Positions 21,263 through 34,491 of a stretch of 64,000 bases of DNA are shown here, in pieces. Source of the stretch: Hofstenia miamia (lineage: Eukaryota > Xenacoelomorpha > Acoela); NCBI GenBank assembly GCA_004352715.1, contig SCFE01000058.1, positions 754,882 through 818,881 on the forward strand, written 5' to 3'. Numbering within the stretch: the first letter of the stretch is position 1; each line of letters opens with the position of its first letter. Below the pieces are notes generated by a model. It was not told where the DNA came from. It was given only the letters and a program-made list of their open reading frames with translations, and ran no database searches. A program made the position numbers and the translations under genes.

Positions 21263-22688
21263 TCATAAATAATAGTTTTTCTTAAAGCATGGAAATTTGA
21301 ATCTTTTAACAATTTCAATAACCTTAGCAAATAAACCCAAGATCATTCCTACCAAAATTATGATGAAAACACCTGCTGTTTGAAGCAAGGAGATAGGCTG
21401 AGGGTCTAATATTATGTTTGCATTGAATTTTGGACATTCATTGCGATCTTCCCACCAACGATGTCTAAATATAATTTTTGTTATTTATTCCTAAAATTTA
21501 AAATTAAAATGTACTGTGAATTAATTGATAAAATATAAATTTTCATTTATTGAATCTCATTTAAACAAATATTTACCTTATTGCTGATAGTTGCCCCGTT
21601 TCATGTAGTTCAACTATTCGTTGTGAAAATATTTCTCTAACAGCAATATCATCTTTTCTAAAGGCAAAGCCAAATCCTCCTCCACTAGTTGGACTTTGTG
21701 GGGAAATAATCATATCAAGATCACATGGTTTTCTTAAAACATGAGGCAACAAAAATGGCGTTTCAGAAATAAAAGCATAGTTGGAATTTTCACGAGCTCG
21801 GTTGATTCCGTTTTCTGTGCTGTTTACAAAGGGAGAAATAGGAGAATTGTACATAATATTGTAAAGGGCTTCAAATGCATTGTACTGACTATGCGCAAAC
21901 GCTGAATAAACGGCACCGTTGTTGGTAGTACCGAATAAATACTTTGGATATTTTAATAAATCTTCGATGGAATTAGGACGAGATTCTAAGTTTAGAGTAG
22001 TGAAGTTTGCTGTTAATTTGGCTGTGAAGTAAGTGACAAACATTAGAGAAAACATCCAGAAGAATGCGCACAGTATTTTTCCTGCAAAATTTTTGGGGTG
22101 TATCACAGGACCCTGAGTAGTCATGACAGAAATTGCATTCATTACACAATCTAGGATTGGAGAACCTTCACAATCTATATCAGACACCATATAGACAATA
22201 GTAGAAAAGGCTACGAGTGATAACACCAGTAAAATCCAGACATTTAAGTCGAATACATATAGATAGCCAAACCAACTAATTTCTTTTTGAGTAGATTTCA
22301 TGACAAAACCAAGGTTTGCATTCATAAATGGCTTTGTAAACAATACATACTGTTGTCTTAAAGATGTTATTGTCAATCCTGCTAAAATCATATCAGCTTC
22401 ATCACGCAATAATTCGCCCATCATTCCATTCCACTGTCCATTCACTAAGTTTCCATAGCCACCATCATTAACAAGGTGAATTGTGTAATTGATGTTTGGA
22501 TATTTTCTAACAATAAGGTCTAAGAGATCGATGCAGAAACCTTTGTGTCTTATTGAGGAGTTGCTTGTGATATCTTCATCAATTTCTACAAAAGGAGGTT
22601 CTACTTTGGTAACCACTTTTAATTCTATTGGCTTTGTTATAACTGTTTTTATGATGAAGGAAAAGAGCGTTAGGAGATTAAACAGCAT
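21263..22688 (-). CDS. Ionotropic glutamate receptor-like channel, copy 2
   Basis: Two exons: 22688-21577 and 21464-21263, phase-2 intron of 112 bp with the same AG|GTAA donor and TTTAG acceptor as copy 1; about 437 residues. Exon 1 aligns residue for residue with copy 1 (371 codons): signal peptide (1-19), S1 with EPPFVEID, WNGMMGEL and ITSLR (Arg111), M1, pore loop VMTTQGPVIHP with Gln192 at the Q/R site, M3 YFTAKLTANFT, S2 with NNGAVYSAF, ISET and KPCD. Exon 2 gives HRWWEDRNEC, M4 (GVFIIILVGMILGLF) and a short basic tail. The N289ST glycosylation site is shared by all copies. A family-typical ligand-gated cation channel; the missing S2 Ser-Thr pair leaves its ligand open. A 5' piece is repeated downstream at 23306-24233. 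Confidence 0.92.
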
Positions 22689-22700
22689 GGGATATTCTAT

Positions 22701-22702
22701 CT
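22701..22702 (-). other. Conserved 3' splice (or trans-splice) acceptor upstream of copy 2 ATG
   Basis: TTTTAG on the minus strand ends 12 nt before the ATG, in the same place as in copies 1 and 3. Confidence 0.6.
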
Positions 22703-22839
22703 AAAATAAATTTAGTTTATTCATAATTTTCTGTATTTTCAATTTAAACCATCATAAGTATTGAAATCATCATACATATTGAAACTATTCAACGTGTGGA
22801 ATTTTCACCTTTAACAATTAATGTTATTTGTTTTAGTTA

Positions 22840-22980
22840 ATTACCCACGTAGCCAACCAATGGTGGACCACCAGTAGCAGAAACAGTGGGCCACCGGGTG
22901 GATTTGGCCGCCCGTACACAAATTGACCACCAGTAGCTAACTGGTGGCTATTTGGTGGGCCACATGTGGCAAAAGTACGA
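22840..22980. repeat. GC-rich repeat of GACCACCAGTAGC words
   Basis: The words GACCACCAGTAGC, GGGCCACCGGGTGG and CTGGTGGC recur in direct and inverted orientation over about 140 bases, giving strong hairpin potential in otherwise AT-rich DNA. It is probably a MITE or a terminus of one. An identical copy appears at 23769-23909 as part of the 928-bp duplication. Confidence 0.5.
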
Positions 22981-23305
22981 TTTCAGCATTAGAGAAATGT
23001 CTCAAATGTAACATTAGCAAAATTTTATATTGATAGAGTTTAAACATTGCAGTTTAACCTAACACAAACCCAACGCAGGGTTGAAGGCAATGCTAGCAAG
23101 CGTTAAATTGATTATTATTTTTGCAATGGAAAATACATAGAATTTTTTTTATAATCAATAACAACAAGCATAAAAATGCCCAATTTAAACTTAATTTTCA
23201 ATTTCAGAAGAAATTGCAATTCTTAAACATTATAATTTCCTATAATTAAAAATAACTTTTGCCCAATTTTAACCCGCGAATTATTGCTGCAAATTGAAAA
23301 ATTTN

Positions 23306-24233
23306 TCCTGCTAAAATCATATCAGCTTCATCACGCAATAATTCGCCCATCATTCCATTCCACTGTCCATTCACTAAGTTTCCATAGCCACCATCATTAA
23401 CAAGGTGAATTGTGTAATTGATGTTTGGATATTTTCTAACAATAAGGTCTAAGAGATCGATGCAGAAACCTTTGTGTCTTATTGAGGAGTTGCTTGTGAT
23501 ATCTTCATCAATTTCTACAAAAGGAGGTTCTACTTTGGTAACCACTTTTAATTCTATTGGCTTTGTTATAACTGTTTTTATGATGAAGGAAAAGAGCGTT
23601 AGGAGATTAAACAGCATGGGATATTCTATCTAAAATAAATTTAGTTTATTCATAATTTTCTGTATTTTCAATTTAAACCATCATAAGTATTGAAATCATC
23701 ATACATATTGAAACTATTCAACGTGTGGAATTTTCACCTTTAACAATTAATGTTATTTGTTTTAGTTAATTACCCACGTAGCCAACCAATGGTGGACCAC
23801 CAGTAGCAGAAACAGTGGGCCACCGGGTGGATTTGGCCGCCCGTACACAAATTGACCACCAGTAGCTAACTGGTGGCTATTTGGTGGGCCACATGTGGCA
23901 AAAGTACGATTTCAGCATTAGAGAAATGTCTCAAATGTAACATTAGCAAAATTTTATATTGATAGAGTTTAAACATTGCAGTTTAACCTAACACAAACCC
24001 AACGCAGGGTTGAAGGCAATGCTAGCAAGCGTTAAATTGATTATTATTTTTGCAATGGAAAATACATAGAATTTTTTTTATAATCAATAACAACAAGCAT
24101 AAAAATGCCCAATTTAAACTTAATTTTCAATTTCAGAAGAAATTGCAATTCTTAAACATTATAATTTCCTATAATTAAAAATAACTTTTGCCCAATTTTA
24201 ACCCGCGAATTATTGCTGCAAATTGAAAAATTT
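23306..24233 (-). pseudogene. 928-bp duplicate of the 5' part of iGluR copy 2 and its upstream region
   Basis: The sequence from 22377 to 23304 is repeated, as far as I can see without change, at 23306-24233, joined by a single N at 23305. The duplicated coding part (23617 down to 23306) covers the signal peptide and S1 up to DEADMILAG and then runs into unrelated sequence, so it cannot make a receptor. Identity including non-coding DNA, plus the N at the join, points to two overlapping contigs that were not merged. A very young tandem duplication cannot be excluded. Confidence 0.85.
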
Positions 24234-24884
24234 TAATTTAAAAACCGTTTGTAATATATTTATATATAGTTTTCAAATTGTAGAGGTAGAAAAATTTTTA
24301 AAATCGCAAGTATATTCTGATAAATTGAAAAAGTATTATATGTTCCTTAGATTTGAAGGTAAGTGCATGCGCTTGTGCTTACAAAGTTTTACAAGCCGAC
24401 CAAATTTCATATTGATATCATTAATAGTTTTTGAATAATATTACCAAAGTCCGACTTTATTAACTAACACATAAGGGTTTATCAGATATTATATTTGGGC
24501 GATATTTTAAGACGAATCCCAACGTAAAACCGAAGAATTAGCATTACTCTAAAATTCAAATTTAAATTGTTATGCCCACAGCTTAAGAGAGGTATTCGTT
24601 AAAGGACACATTTCTGAAATTCTATTTTTAGTATTTCATAAACATTTTTTCATGTAATTTATGTGCCGGATCTTCGATTTTTGAAATACTAACAAACGAG
24701 AATCATTTGACTATTTCTTATTGCAGATGTAGTTCAATCAAATATTCGAATATTTTTCAGAAATATTAAAATTCCATATTTATTCTCAGGAAATACTACA
24801 AAAAATGAAATAATGGATTCATGTTGTTATGCATGGACTTATTGAATTTACAATTTGTTTCTCAAATGATATTGTTATACATTA
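24234..24884. other. Unassigned spacer
   Basis: Unique continuation upstream of iGluR copy 2 after the duplicate. It may include the true upstream leader region of that gene. Nothing recognised. Confidence 0.3.
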
Positions 24885-26175
24885 CAGTAGCGCTCAAAAA
24901 GTTTTCATATGTATTCGAAATACATTTTATTGCTTCTATTGAACTATAGTAGGTACTACAGCTTTGCAAACTGTATAAGTACTGAGTACTACTCATTTCT
25001 GAATTTTACTCATTACTCGTTTCAATGAAATTTTGTTGAAAAATCAATAATTATTGATCTTCTTGCGGTGACATTGAACTTCCAACATGCAACGACATGA
25101 TGACCTGCACCTTCAAATCATCACTCTTCATGTCAATAAGAACAAGTCCGTCGCCCAAATTGCTCATGATCTCAACGTAAGTCAGTCAACGGTGTCTTGC
25201 TTCATTAAACAATATGAGGAAACAGGGGATTATAGCACGTAGTATCAGAACTACGGCCGGCCAAACAAGTTTGATGAAAGGGATTTATGTCTCATTCGAC
25301 AACTTGTTCTGAAAAGCCTCCGTGCAAATGCAAACAATATCAAGGACATATTGTGACCATCGGGTGATGATGTGAGCATAATTACAATGAAACGCGCCAT
25401 TCCTAAAGCTGGATGTAAAACATAGAAACCTGGAAGAAGGCCATACCTGAATGAAAAACAGGCAAGGACACGGCTTCAGTGGACCAATGAGAACAGGAAT
25501 TGCACAGTGGACTATTGGAAAAAAGTGTGTTTAGCGACGAGATGACAGTCATAGATATGTGCGTGTTGTAGAAGGCCATGACATCCATTGCGTGTTATGA
25601 TATAGTCTTGTTTTTCGTACTATAGCACGGGACGTTCTCATGTCGTCGAGGGAAACATGAACAGTGAAATGTATAAGGACAAAATCATCAACAGAAGAGT
25701 AGTTGGGCAGCTGGAAGAGTAGCACGCACACGGTGTTAACTTGTTTCGACAAGATAATGCACCAGCGCATATGAGCCGAAGCACATTGGCACATTTCCAG
25801 AAACTGGGGATTTCAGGGATATCGTGACCAGCTGCATCACCCAATCTAAATCCCATTGAAAATCTTTGGGCAATTGTCAAGAAACGTCTATGCCATCTAC
25901 ACAGTCGCACCAAACAAGATATCATTGCAAACTTTGTGAAAGCCTGTGACTCCATGATGGCAAAGCTGGTACTTTCAATGCCTAGCCGTATTGAGGCTTG
26001 CATCGCTAAAGAAGGACACCAAACTGGTTACTTAGTTCATTTTTGTATTGTGTATGACATTCTCATGTTCATTAAATGTATAATTCATGCTGTTATACTG
26101 CAAATATTCATTGTATTGATTAAATTACGAATTTTGATTCTTTCAATACCTATGCAAACATTTTGAGCGCTAATG
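24885..26175 (+). mobile_element. Complete but inactive Tc1-like element (DD34E)
   Basis: The ends CAGTAGCGCTCAAAA and, inverted, CATTAGCGCTCAAAA bound the element, with TA at 24883-24884 and 26176-26177. A plus-strand transposase can be followed from about 25087 (MQRHDDLHLQII) through a helix-turn-helix (SVAQIAHDLNVSQSTVS). FSDE (first Asp, about 25530), QDNAPAH (second Asp, about 25751) and PNLNPIENLW (Glu, about 25843-25870) follow, to a C-terminus at about 26030. The second Asp and the Glu are separated by 34 residues, the Tc1 spacing. At least five stops or frameshifts interrupt it, so the copy is dead. Confidence 0.9.
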
Positions 26176-26177
26176 TA

Positions 26178-29100
26178 TTCATTACAATTATATTAAGTTA
26201 TTCAAAATTAGCCCAAACCCATCACAAGCCCAATTTATTAAGTGGAATATGTTCAGCACAGAACCGAATGAATGATTAATTTATAAATATGCTTTTCCAT
26301 ATAAACTAGCCATCGATTCCTTTCATGTTTGATACAACCATATTTCTGACACAACTAGGAAATTTTGTATTTATATTATTGGAAGATGAATAAACTTTTG
26401 TTTTTTCTTATCTGCAATCAAAAAATTTAATCAGGATTGGCCAATTCCAAAATTGGCATTGAGTCTGGTACATTCTTTCAAACTTTGGAAACCAGCTAAT
26501 GGGTACTATTTGTTTTTGTTAAATTTATGTATTCGTTTCAGATATCAATATCAGGCTATGCTTTCTGAAGCAACTGTTACTAATTGCAGTTTATTCCGCT
26601 TTGCAGCAAGTTCATCACCATATCAACTATTATTAATTTAATCCAATTAGTTTATTTAGTTTTTGTTCATTGGATACTTAAATTTTGCCTCAATAAAAAG
26701 TCTTTATTTTTTGAAAATTTTTAGTTTGAGTATTTTGTTTGTTACTGTTATCAATAAAGAGACGGTCAGGCTAAAGTAACGAAATGCTTGAAACTTAATA
26801 GCTCTAATCAGTACGTGTAAAAAAACCATGTCACAATGTTCCAGATACTTTGTGGCATTGAAACTTTAAAAATTTACAAATGCATTTGTAATGAATAAGA
26901 TATATTGTCACTGGAGTGGAGTGTGTTGTTATTGTAAATTATAAATAAATAAAAATTATTTCTGAAAAACTAGAATAGAGACGAAGATATTCGAGTAGTG
27001 CTTTGGAGCCCGACTTGCGGCCGGGATGGGACACACAATATTTTTTCAAATGCAAAACACTACATTGGAGATCATAGTTTGCGACATTTATTTTTGATCT
27101 TGCAAACCTAGTTTTTGAGAAAGTTCATTTTACAAATTACATGGTGTTTTACTAAACAATTTAATATTGTCACTTAGGTTTTTATTAAGATTTACTAAAA
27201 ACGTATTTGTTCTGTAAAAAATAATGGAAAATTAATGTTCTAAATATATGCAGACACATTTTCCTTTAAAAATCTGTTTTAAAAAGTCAAATTTAAGAAA
27301 AACTTAAAAAATGGGTTAGACAGACCCTATCAACCTTAGCTACCAGCTATGTCGATAAATGCAAAATTTGCTAAAGGTGTACTACAGAATCCAGAAATAG
27401 TACAAAATACTAAATTTGAAGAAAATCCCCGGGTACGGATATAAGCATTGTACCTGGTCACTTTGATTTTGGTAGGACGCAGTTACAAATTGTTTTATAT
27501 ACGCACAAAATCGATATTATTTGAAGTTTTATAATATTGTGTATATAAAACTCAATTTTCAGTCGTAGTTTAAAAGCCATAAATATAATGACCCCTTTTT
27601 TGAGGCCGTTACTGCAATTTCCAAGGCCGTGTCTTTTAGTAGGCTATGGCACACTTTAAACTATAAAACACAAATATGTTGTCTGTAAGGATATGTGCAA
27701 GTGCATGCGTGAGTGACATAACTGCTAACCCATGGAAGTGATGCCAACTCGTAATTTCCATGGTAATGCTTGAAAAGAATTCCTAAGTGTCACTAAAATT
27801 AAATAAAACTTTAGTTAGCATTTTAGAGTATATTAGTGAAACAAATAAGTTGATCATTCAGTTTGTTTTCATCATCAAAGAGCGATTTTTTACTGCGGGT
27901 AACAACTCGCATTACAAAATGAAAACTGAAAAATAATATTTTCTCAAAATATCAAGCAATATAATTTCCAATCAAATATCCTACAAAATAATGTGTAAAA
28001 GCTTAACAAACAGTTGCCTCTTGTCAATGGCGGCCGGGTCCCTTCTAAAATAAGAATAGTTCGCTAAAGTGGTGCAAAAATTACAAACCAAATTCTTTAG
28101 TACCCAATAGAGTGTATCAAATTTTTGTATTCAAATATGGGTGGACTTCGCCAGCATGCACCTTCTGTGACTTCTCAAAACCCATAACAGCTTCTTAAAA
28201 TTTTAAAATTTCATTGATTTTAGCAAAATTTTTGCATTTTGGGATGTTTGATTTTCTTGAATTTTATCAAAATATTCAACAAAATTTGACGAGGAGACAC
28301 ACATTCATAATTTTGTGTTAACATTTTGTACCTTACTTAATCCTATATCATTAAAAATTCACTACACATTTCTCGTTTGTAGTGCACAATTAAATACTAT
28401 CATTTGAAATACATAATGTATTCAATTTAGTGAATTTTTTTATGAAAAAATATTACACAAAAATACCGTTGTTGCAAAAAATAATCGTATTTTGTTGAAA
28501 AATTAGATGCAATTTCTATCAAGTGCCCACTATCAAAATTATAACTTTGACTTAAAAACAATGAAATAATTAAATTTTAAAAAAATTCTGTTGGGTCTTG
28601 AGAAGTATCACAAATTGTATATACATATATGGATTCTTAAGGCATATGATAATTGATCTCTAATTTTAGAGCTAAATAATAACATAAAGAATATTACAAT
28701 TGAATTACAAAACATCTTTAAGAAGAGTAAGTTTTCAATATCATTATGAATATTCACTAACATATGTTCATTAAATTGGATTGTTAGAGATTAAATAATT
28801 TTACTTCTATACTGAAAAAATTTCGATTTGCTCTTTTGATGTCATCATTGACATTTACTTCGATCAAATCTAAGTGTTGGAATTGTATAAAATCAGGAAA
28901 ATATATGTAATGTTTAAAAAAATTGCTAAGCTGATTTTATTATAATTAAATTAGCAATTTCCTAAAATTAACTCAAAGAAATTAGAATTGCAATTTTGAA
29001 ACTAGTCATCTAAGAAAATTATCAAAAAATTAAAATTTTTGAAGGCAGTCATTAACATTTCTTTTAAAAACCAACAATACTAAATTTGAAGATGTTTTGG

Positions 29101-32100
29101 AATCAAAAAAATCAGTCCATTTTTCGATTCATTTTTTTGCAATATTCCCTACTAAGCTCGGCCGTACAATCCCATTTTTATTTCTGAAGAAGGCATGATA
29201 ATGAAAAATATCAGTTAAACATAGAGAAAATAAATTTTGCATTACTTTCATTATTTACTATTATTTAGCAATATAATATTGAAAAGCATTACGTTTACTT
29301 CCTAAGCTGATCAAGTAATTACTAATTATTTGCAAAGTTTAGTAATATTCTTCAAAATGCAAAACTTAGCAAACTTGTTAAGTATTTGATAAGCATTTGC
29401 AAAGTTTTATCAGATATTTGCCAGAAAAAAGATACCAAGCTTTGCAAGTTTTACAAGCTTGAGCTTAGAGGGAATAAACTTTTTTATGTACTTTTGCGCA
29501 AATGTGAGTTGGCCCATCTCAAGTTCGAGTGAGGCACAACGCAAATTTGTGCCAACGCCTGCCTGGCACATCATATATTTCTCGAACACCACTGACGCTG
29601 TATTGTGCTGTATAGGAACCCGCAAGTAAATCACTGTGAAATTGATTGATTATTGGTAATTTGCGTTTATAAATTGCTTTGAAATTGAATGATAATAACT
29701 TTAATTCTTTAATTCTATCAATTTGCTATATATCTAACATTCATGTGCTCTTCCTAGCGCCACTCACAGCCCCTGCGCTCTATCCATCAATGTAAGCATT
29801 GCACCGTTAATGAAGCAATTTACGTCATATTATTACTAGAATGACTTCTGCCTTCATCTACAACTTCTTATCATTTGGAGAAAGTATTACTTTATATATG
29901 TAAATTCCTAAAATACTTTGAGAACTTACATCAGCTTAAATTATCAAAGTGAGAGAGACTTTCAAGGAGCAGTTCTGATCTGCACCTAGAAGCGCTCTTT
30001 ACTTGCAGCAGACAAAGTTAATCTGTTAGAAGTTCTACAACAACAAAAAATGCCACTGCTGGTTTAAATTTTAATATAATTTTTCCGTCACTTGCAAAGT
30101 CTAAGTTTTCTAGTTTGGCTTTTTGTCATCAAATTTTTTTTTCAAATATCAACAAAAATACTAGAGCAAGGCGCGAATCAATTGTCTTGTCAGAAATCGG
30201 GCCCAAGTCAAGCCCCTGCTGAAATCCAACTCGGTAAATAAGCATTTTACTAAGGTTAATTGCCCTATATGACATATTTTTGATAGGATTGAACTACAGG
30301 GCATAATTGGTATATATCATCACTCTCCTTAGCGCAAAGGAGAAATTTTTTTTCTATACCATCTTAAGTCCAAACTATAGAATTAATTATTTACTCAAAT
30401 TATTTAACCAAAATCAGTAGATTTCAAACTTGAAGCAACCTAATGTTGAATTTACAACAAATTTGGCATTTCGATTGAGATCATTTCCTCGAGGAATAGG
30501 AATGGATGAAGATTGTCTGAAAAATCTACAAAAATGAAATTTGTTCTTTGAAAAGTAGCGACCGACAGCACGTCAACCTAATATTTTAGCAGTAACAAAA
30601 AATAGAACAATAGAATTAACCCATACTAATTGGAGTAAAGTTAACAGCAGATGGCTTAAATATATTTTTACTAGAAGAGCTACAGTCAATAGTAATAAGA
30701 GTAAAAGCAATATATTTGCTAAGAATAATAATACAATAATAATAGTAATAATAATAATAATAATAATAATTGAGTAATGATTTTTTAAAGAGAATAATAA
30801 TATAATTGATCTGAATTGTAGGGCAAAAATTTAAGCCTAAGTCAAATGAGTGGTTTTTGAATTCACCATTATTACAAGTTATGGAAAAATTGTACTATTT
30901 TTTACACAGCAAATAATATTATTAATTGTTTGTAAGAAAAATCTTTGCAATGTAAAATCACTAACGCTAGGCAAAGCTCGTACAAAAACTCACATTGATT
31001 ACACATGGTAAGCAAATGTAATACATTTATATTATAATACTTATTAGTAATAATATATGCTAGATAATTATGGCCATTTCGAACACAGAATGAGTCTACT
31101 TTGTGCAGGTGGACTTAAAATCCTTAGGGCTAGTGCTAGTTTTTGATAGTCACAGAGCAAGGAAATACTAAGTGGGAAAAAGTAACCGTACCAACAATAG
31201 AAAATAGAATATATTTGAAAAAAACATTCAAAACAGTTAAAATATTAAAAGTCATCACTCAAAAGAAATCAGCTAAGTAAAAAATTATCTCCAATATTTT
31301 AGACAGAATGTTATATTACATTGCTTAAGCATATTGATTTTTGAATGATTTTTGTTAATGATTTGCAAATTTTGCACTCATTATATTAATTAGTCTGCAG
31401 ATTGTTTCGCTAATAGTCAGATTTTTAATGTTGTAGTTTATTGGGTTGGTTGGCATTGTGTCTGTTCTTGATTAAAGCTGTTTGAAATGCGTTTAGTTGA
31501 GTCAATAAATTTCAGTTTTAGACGCAATATGCATGATAATAGTAATGCAAAGAGTACTTACCACGTAAGTTTAAAGCAATCTTAATCAAATTCGTAGCGT
31601 GGCCGCTACTGAGTAAACATCTTAAAGAATTCTCTATTGATTATGTTAATTTTGACGTATAATAAATTCACTTAAGAGCAATACTCAAAATCAAAATTGA
31701 TAACGCTGTTTCTTTGGTTAGTTAGGAAGACGATAAAGGTATTGATTAGATAATGGTCAATTTCTATTAAGAAAGGTTTTAATGAAATAACTCGTAGCAA
31801 ATTAATTCAATTTTATCTGAGCTTTGGAAATCAGGTGTTAAAATAAATAATATATCTTATACAAAAAATATTTCCGCTTTTACTTGAATAGAATTACGAT
31901 ATAGACAGAAGTTACCACATTTTATGATTTATGAATTTGTATAAGTGAGGTAAATGAATCTTTGAAAAAACAAAGAATGTTTATCAGTAATCTATGCTGG
32001 CTGAATATCTATGTGCATCGATTGTATTACATGGGAAATTCATAATGATTGATAATTAATTGAAATTAGCACAAAGTATTAGAGATGAAATTTTGATAGT

Positions 32101-33000
32101 TTTTATTGTAATGTTATTATCAGTTTTTCATAATATTTCATAAATTTCTGAATCCAGTAAATTAACATAATTTGGGGAAAAACGCATGAAATTAATAGTT
32201 ATTATTTATTGATATTGACGTGATACCATAGCAATTTTGAGAAATTGCAACCTTGAAAACTTGATTAAACAAGCGTACTCAATTATTTTTAAGTGACCTT
32301 TGCGGCTCTGTTTGACCAAAGAGGATAAATCTATGATACCTAACCATACTTGTGGATGCCACAACAATCTGGAAAACCCCAGAAAAATGGAATTTCTAAA
32401 CCTTGCAATATTAGCAAATATTATACTTTAGAAATATTGCATAATATATGTATTTGCAAAAACTCACATATTATTTTCTAGTAATTTAGAAGTTTTCTAA
32501 GTATCACGAAAGTATTTGCAAAGTTTAATACAATTTTATTATAAAATTTCCATTGTTTTCCAATAAAAAATACATGTTTTCTGCATGAATCTTATGTTGG
32601 CATAAAGCGTTGTAGACATTATAAGATACATTATATGTTTTCTAGGTGTATTAGTAATTCCATTTCTAACCCATTGCTGAAAATAAGCATGTGTTTATAT
32701 TAATCAGCTGTATAGAGATGATGGCATTTATAAATTTCTACCAAATATTGCATTATGTTTTAAATTTTCATTACTTTTTTAGGCATGAGAATGAAAGCTA
32801 AACAATAATACAAGACATTCGCACAATTTCGATTTTGTATAAGATATTGAATGACTTAGTCAATAAGGTCAACTTTTGCTATACTTGAAGTAAACACATA
32901 TTGTAACAAATTAATTAACGAATTGTGTGAAATACATTCCCATTCCGATGTTTATTTTTTATTGTGATGAGGTAATAATTTTGCGAAATTTAGTTTTGTT
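26178..33000. other. Large unassigned AT-rich region
   Basis: Nearly 7 kb without a recognised gene. It holds short AAT/ATA microsatellites (about 30726-30772) and repeat-like GC-richer patches at about 26985-27050 (GCCCGACTTGCGGCCGGGAT), 28020-28050, 29480-29625 and 30170-30235. The patch at 29480-29625 lies inside a 74-codon minus frame (29634-29410) of unknown identity. No splice-flanked exon stands out. It is probably intergenic DNA with old repeats. Confidence 0.4.
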
Positions 33001-33011
33001 TCAGTTATTGC

Positions 33012-33858
33012 AATGGGAAAAACAGGAAATAGTGTTACATCAAAACTTATTGTATTAGTGCGAGAATTTCCAAGAGAATATAAAAGATATAATGAAGAGC
33101 TTCATTGCATGTTATGTTTATCATCCGTACGATTTGAAAAAACGTTTTTTTTGCCGATAATTACAGAGTCACACAGCGACGACAGATAAGAGTGCAATCT
33201 TTCAACAACCAACTACATCCACCAATACTGGGCCGGTTCAAGAGACTATTGAGCAGAAAATAAACCCGATTTTGCAGGTATGGTTTCCGAGGGGTTACTA
33301 TTTACAAAACTTTCATTTGAGAAAATAAGCATCCGAAGCTCGCAAGAGCTATTCAAATTCATGAGACACAACCACTGCAGTGATCATTTACCCCGAGTGC
33401 GGAAATTGTAGATGGCATTAAAGGCGATGATATCTTATTGCAAAACGCTAGGCAATCACATATGCAAGAAAACTTAGACCACAATTTAATGCATGTTTCA
33501 TGAGATTACCGCATTTTGGTTTTCATTCTCGGAAATATGCAACAGCAATTATGTGCAATGCACAGGCCTAGGGTGATTTCAACAAATTGCTTATCGGGCG
33601 CCTTGGAGAGGATTGTTGCAACTTGGATAAATATTTGGGTAGTCGACTTTTCAAATGTGGATACTCGAAAGTGTTCGATATGGAAAATCATTCTATGTCC
33701 CTTCAACGTACGGAATTTTGCGCAACTGTCCCCCGATGTCGGTGGAAATTGAAAGGTTTTTTTCAAGACTTGGAAATCTTTTGCAAAAAAACCGTAATTT
33801 CAAACTTGAAATTGTTGAAAATTATGTTTCTGCTTTGTACAACAATATAAAATTGTAA
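33012..33858 (+). pseudogene. hAT transposase remnant with C-terminal dimerisation motif
   Basis: A plus-strand open start at about 33012 (MGKTGNSVTSKLIVLVREF) is followed by YNEELHCMLCLSSVRFEK, resembling the short zinc-finger-like N-terminus of CGGBP1-type hAT transposases (C..C plus aromatic). Degraded sequence follows from 33180 to 33690. Then comes the hAT C-terminal dimerisation motif MSVEIERFFSRLGNLLQ and IVENYVSALYNNIKL (33736-33855, in the frame starting 33655). The long central RNase H-like region is mostly missing, and multiple stops separate the parts. No inverted ends or target duplication were found. Confidence 0.65.
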
Positions 33859-34489
33859 AAGCACATAAAAGTCAACTTTTTCAAACAATAAAGTCAATTT
33901 TTTAAGGCTTATTAGGTTAACTCGTGAATGGCCCAGATTATTAGTTATTACTACAGAATTCCTTCTGTGTAGTGCTTTTAAATGAATTTATGTCAAGGGT
34001 TTTGCGTGCTAATTAAGTTTATATTTAATTTCACATTTTCCGTTTTAAAATAAGGAATTACTGATGGTTAGCACCATGCATAGTTATAAATATAATTTCA
34101 TCAAAATTTGAACTTTTTGTTGTCTATTGAGTGATTGATCAATTCTTTTGCGTTTATTACTATCATTTTTGGCTTTGATGTTTGAAGCAGTAGTTTTAAG
34201 ATGCAGGCTAATCACAATATATTTTTAAGTAATTCTTCATTTAATGCAACACGTAGCTGTGATTTATCTAATACCAAAAACTGAAAAGCTTGAACACACA
34301 TTTTCTGAGTGTTTTCGATAGTTCAATGATGCGTAACTTATATCAATATGCAAAAGTGCGAAAGTGAAGCAGGGGAAGACGGAAAACGGATGAGGACGGA
34401 TTGAATCCGGTTACATGTTGATTGAAATATTTTAAATTCGACAAAGCGATTTAAAAAACAGGCATCTTCATCTCAAATTCTCTTCAAAA
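33859..34489. other. Unassigned spacer
   Basis: AT-rich sequence between the hAT remnant and the Tc1-like element. Nothing recognised. Confidence 0.3.
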
Positions 34490-34491
34490 TA

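Noticed and set aside
22489-22704. 71-codon plus-strand frame opposite iGluR copy 2
   Set aside because: Antisense shadow of the receptor signal peptide and S1; no independent coding signal. The same holds for 47418-47669.
23246-23617. Fourth iGluR gene
   Set aside because: It repeats the start of copy 2 exactly and ends at the single N into unrelated sequence. Treated as an assembly duplicate.
25403-26003. Minus-strand frames of 61-121 codons
   Set aside because: They are antisense to the Tc1-like transposase on the plus strand, whose catalytic blocks are clear.
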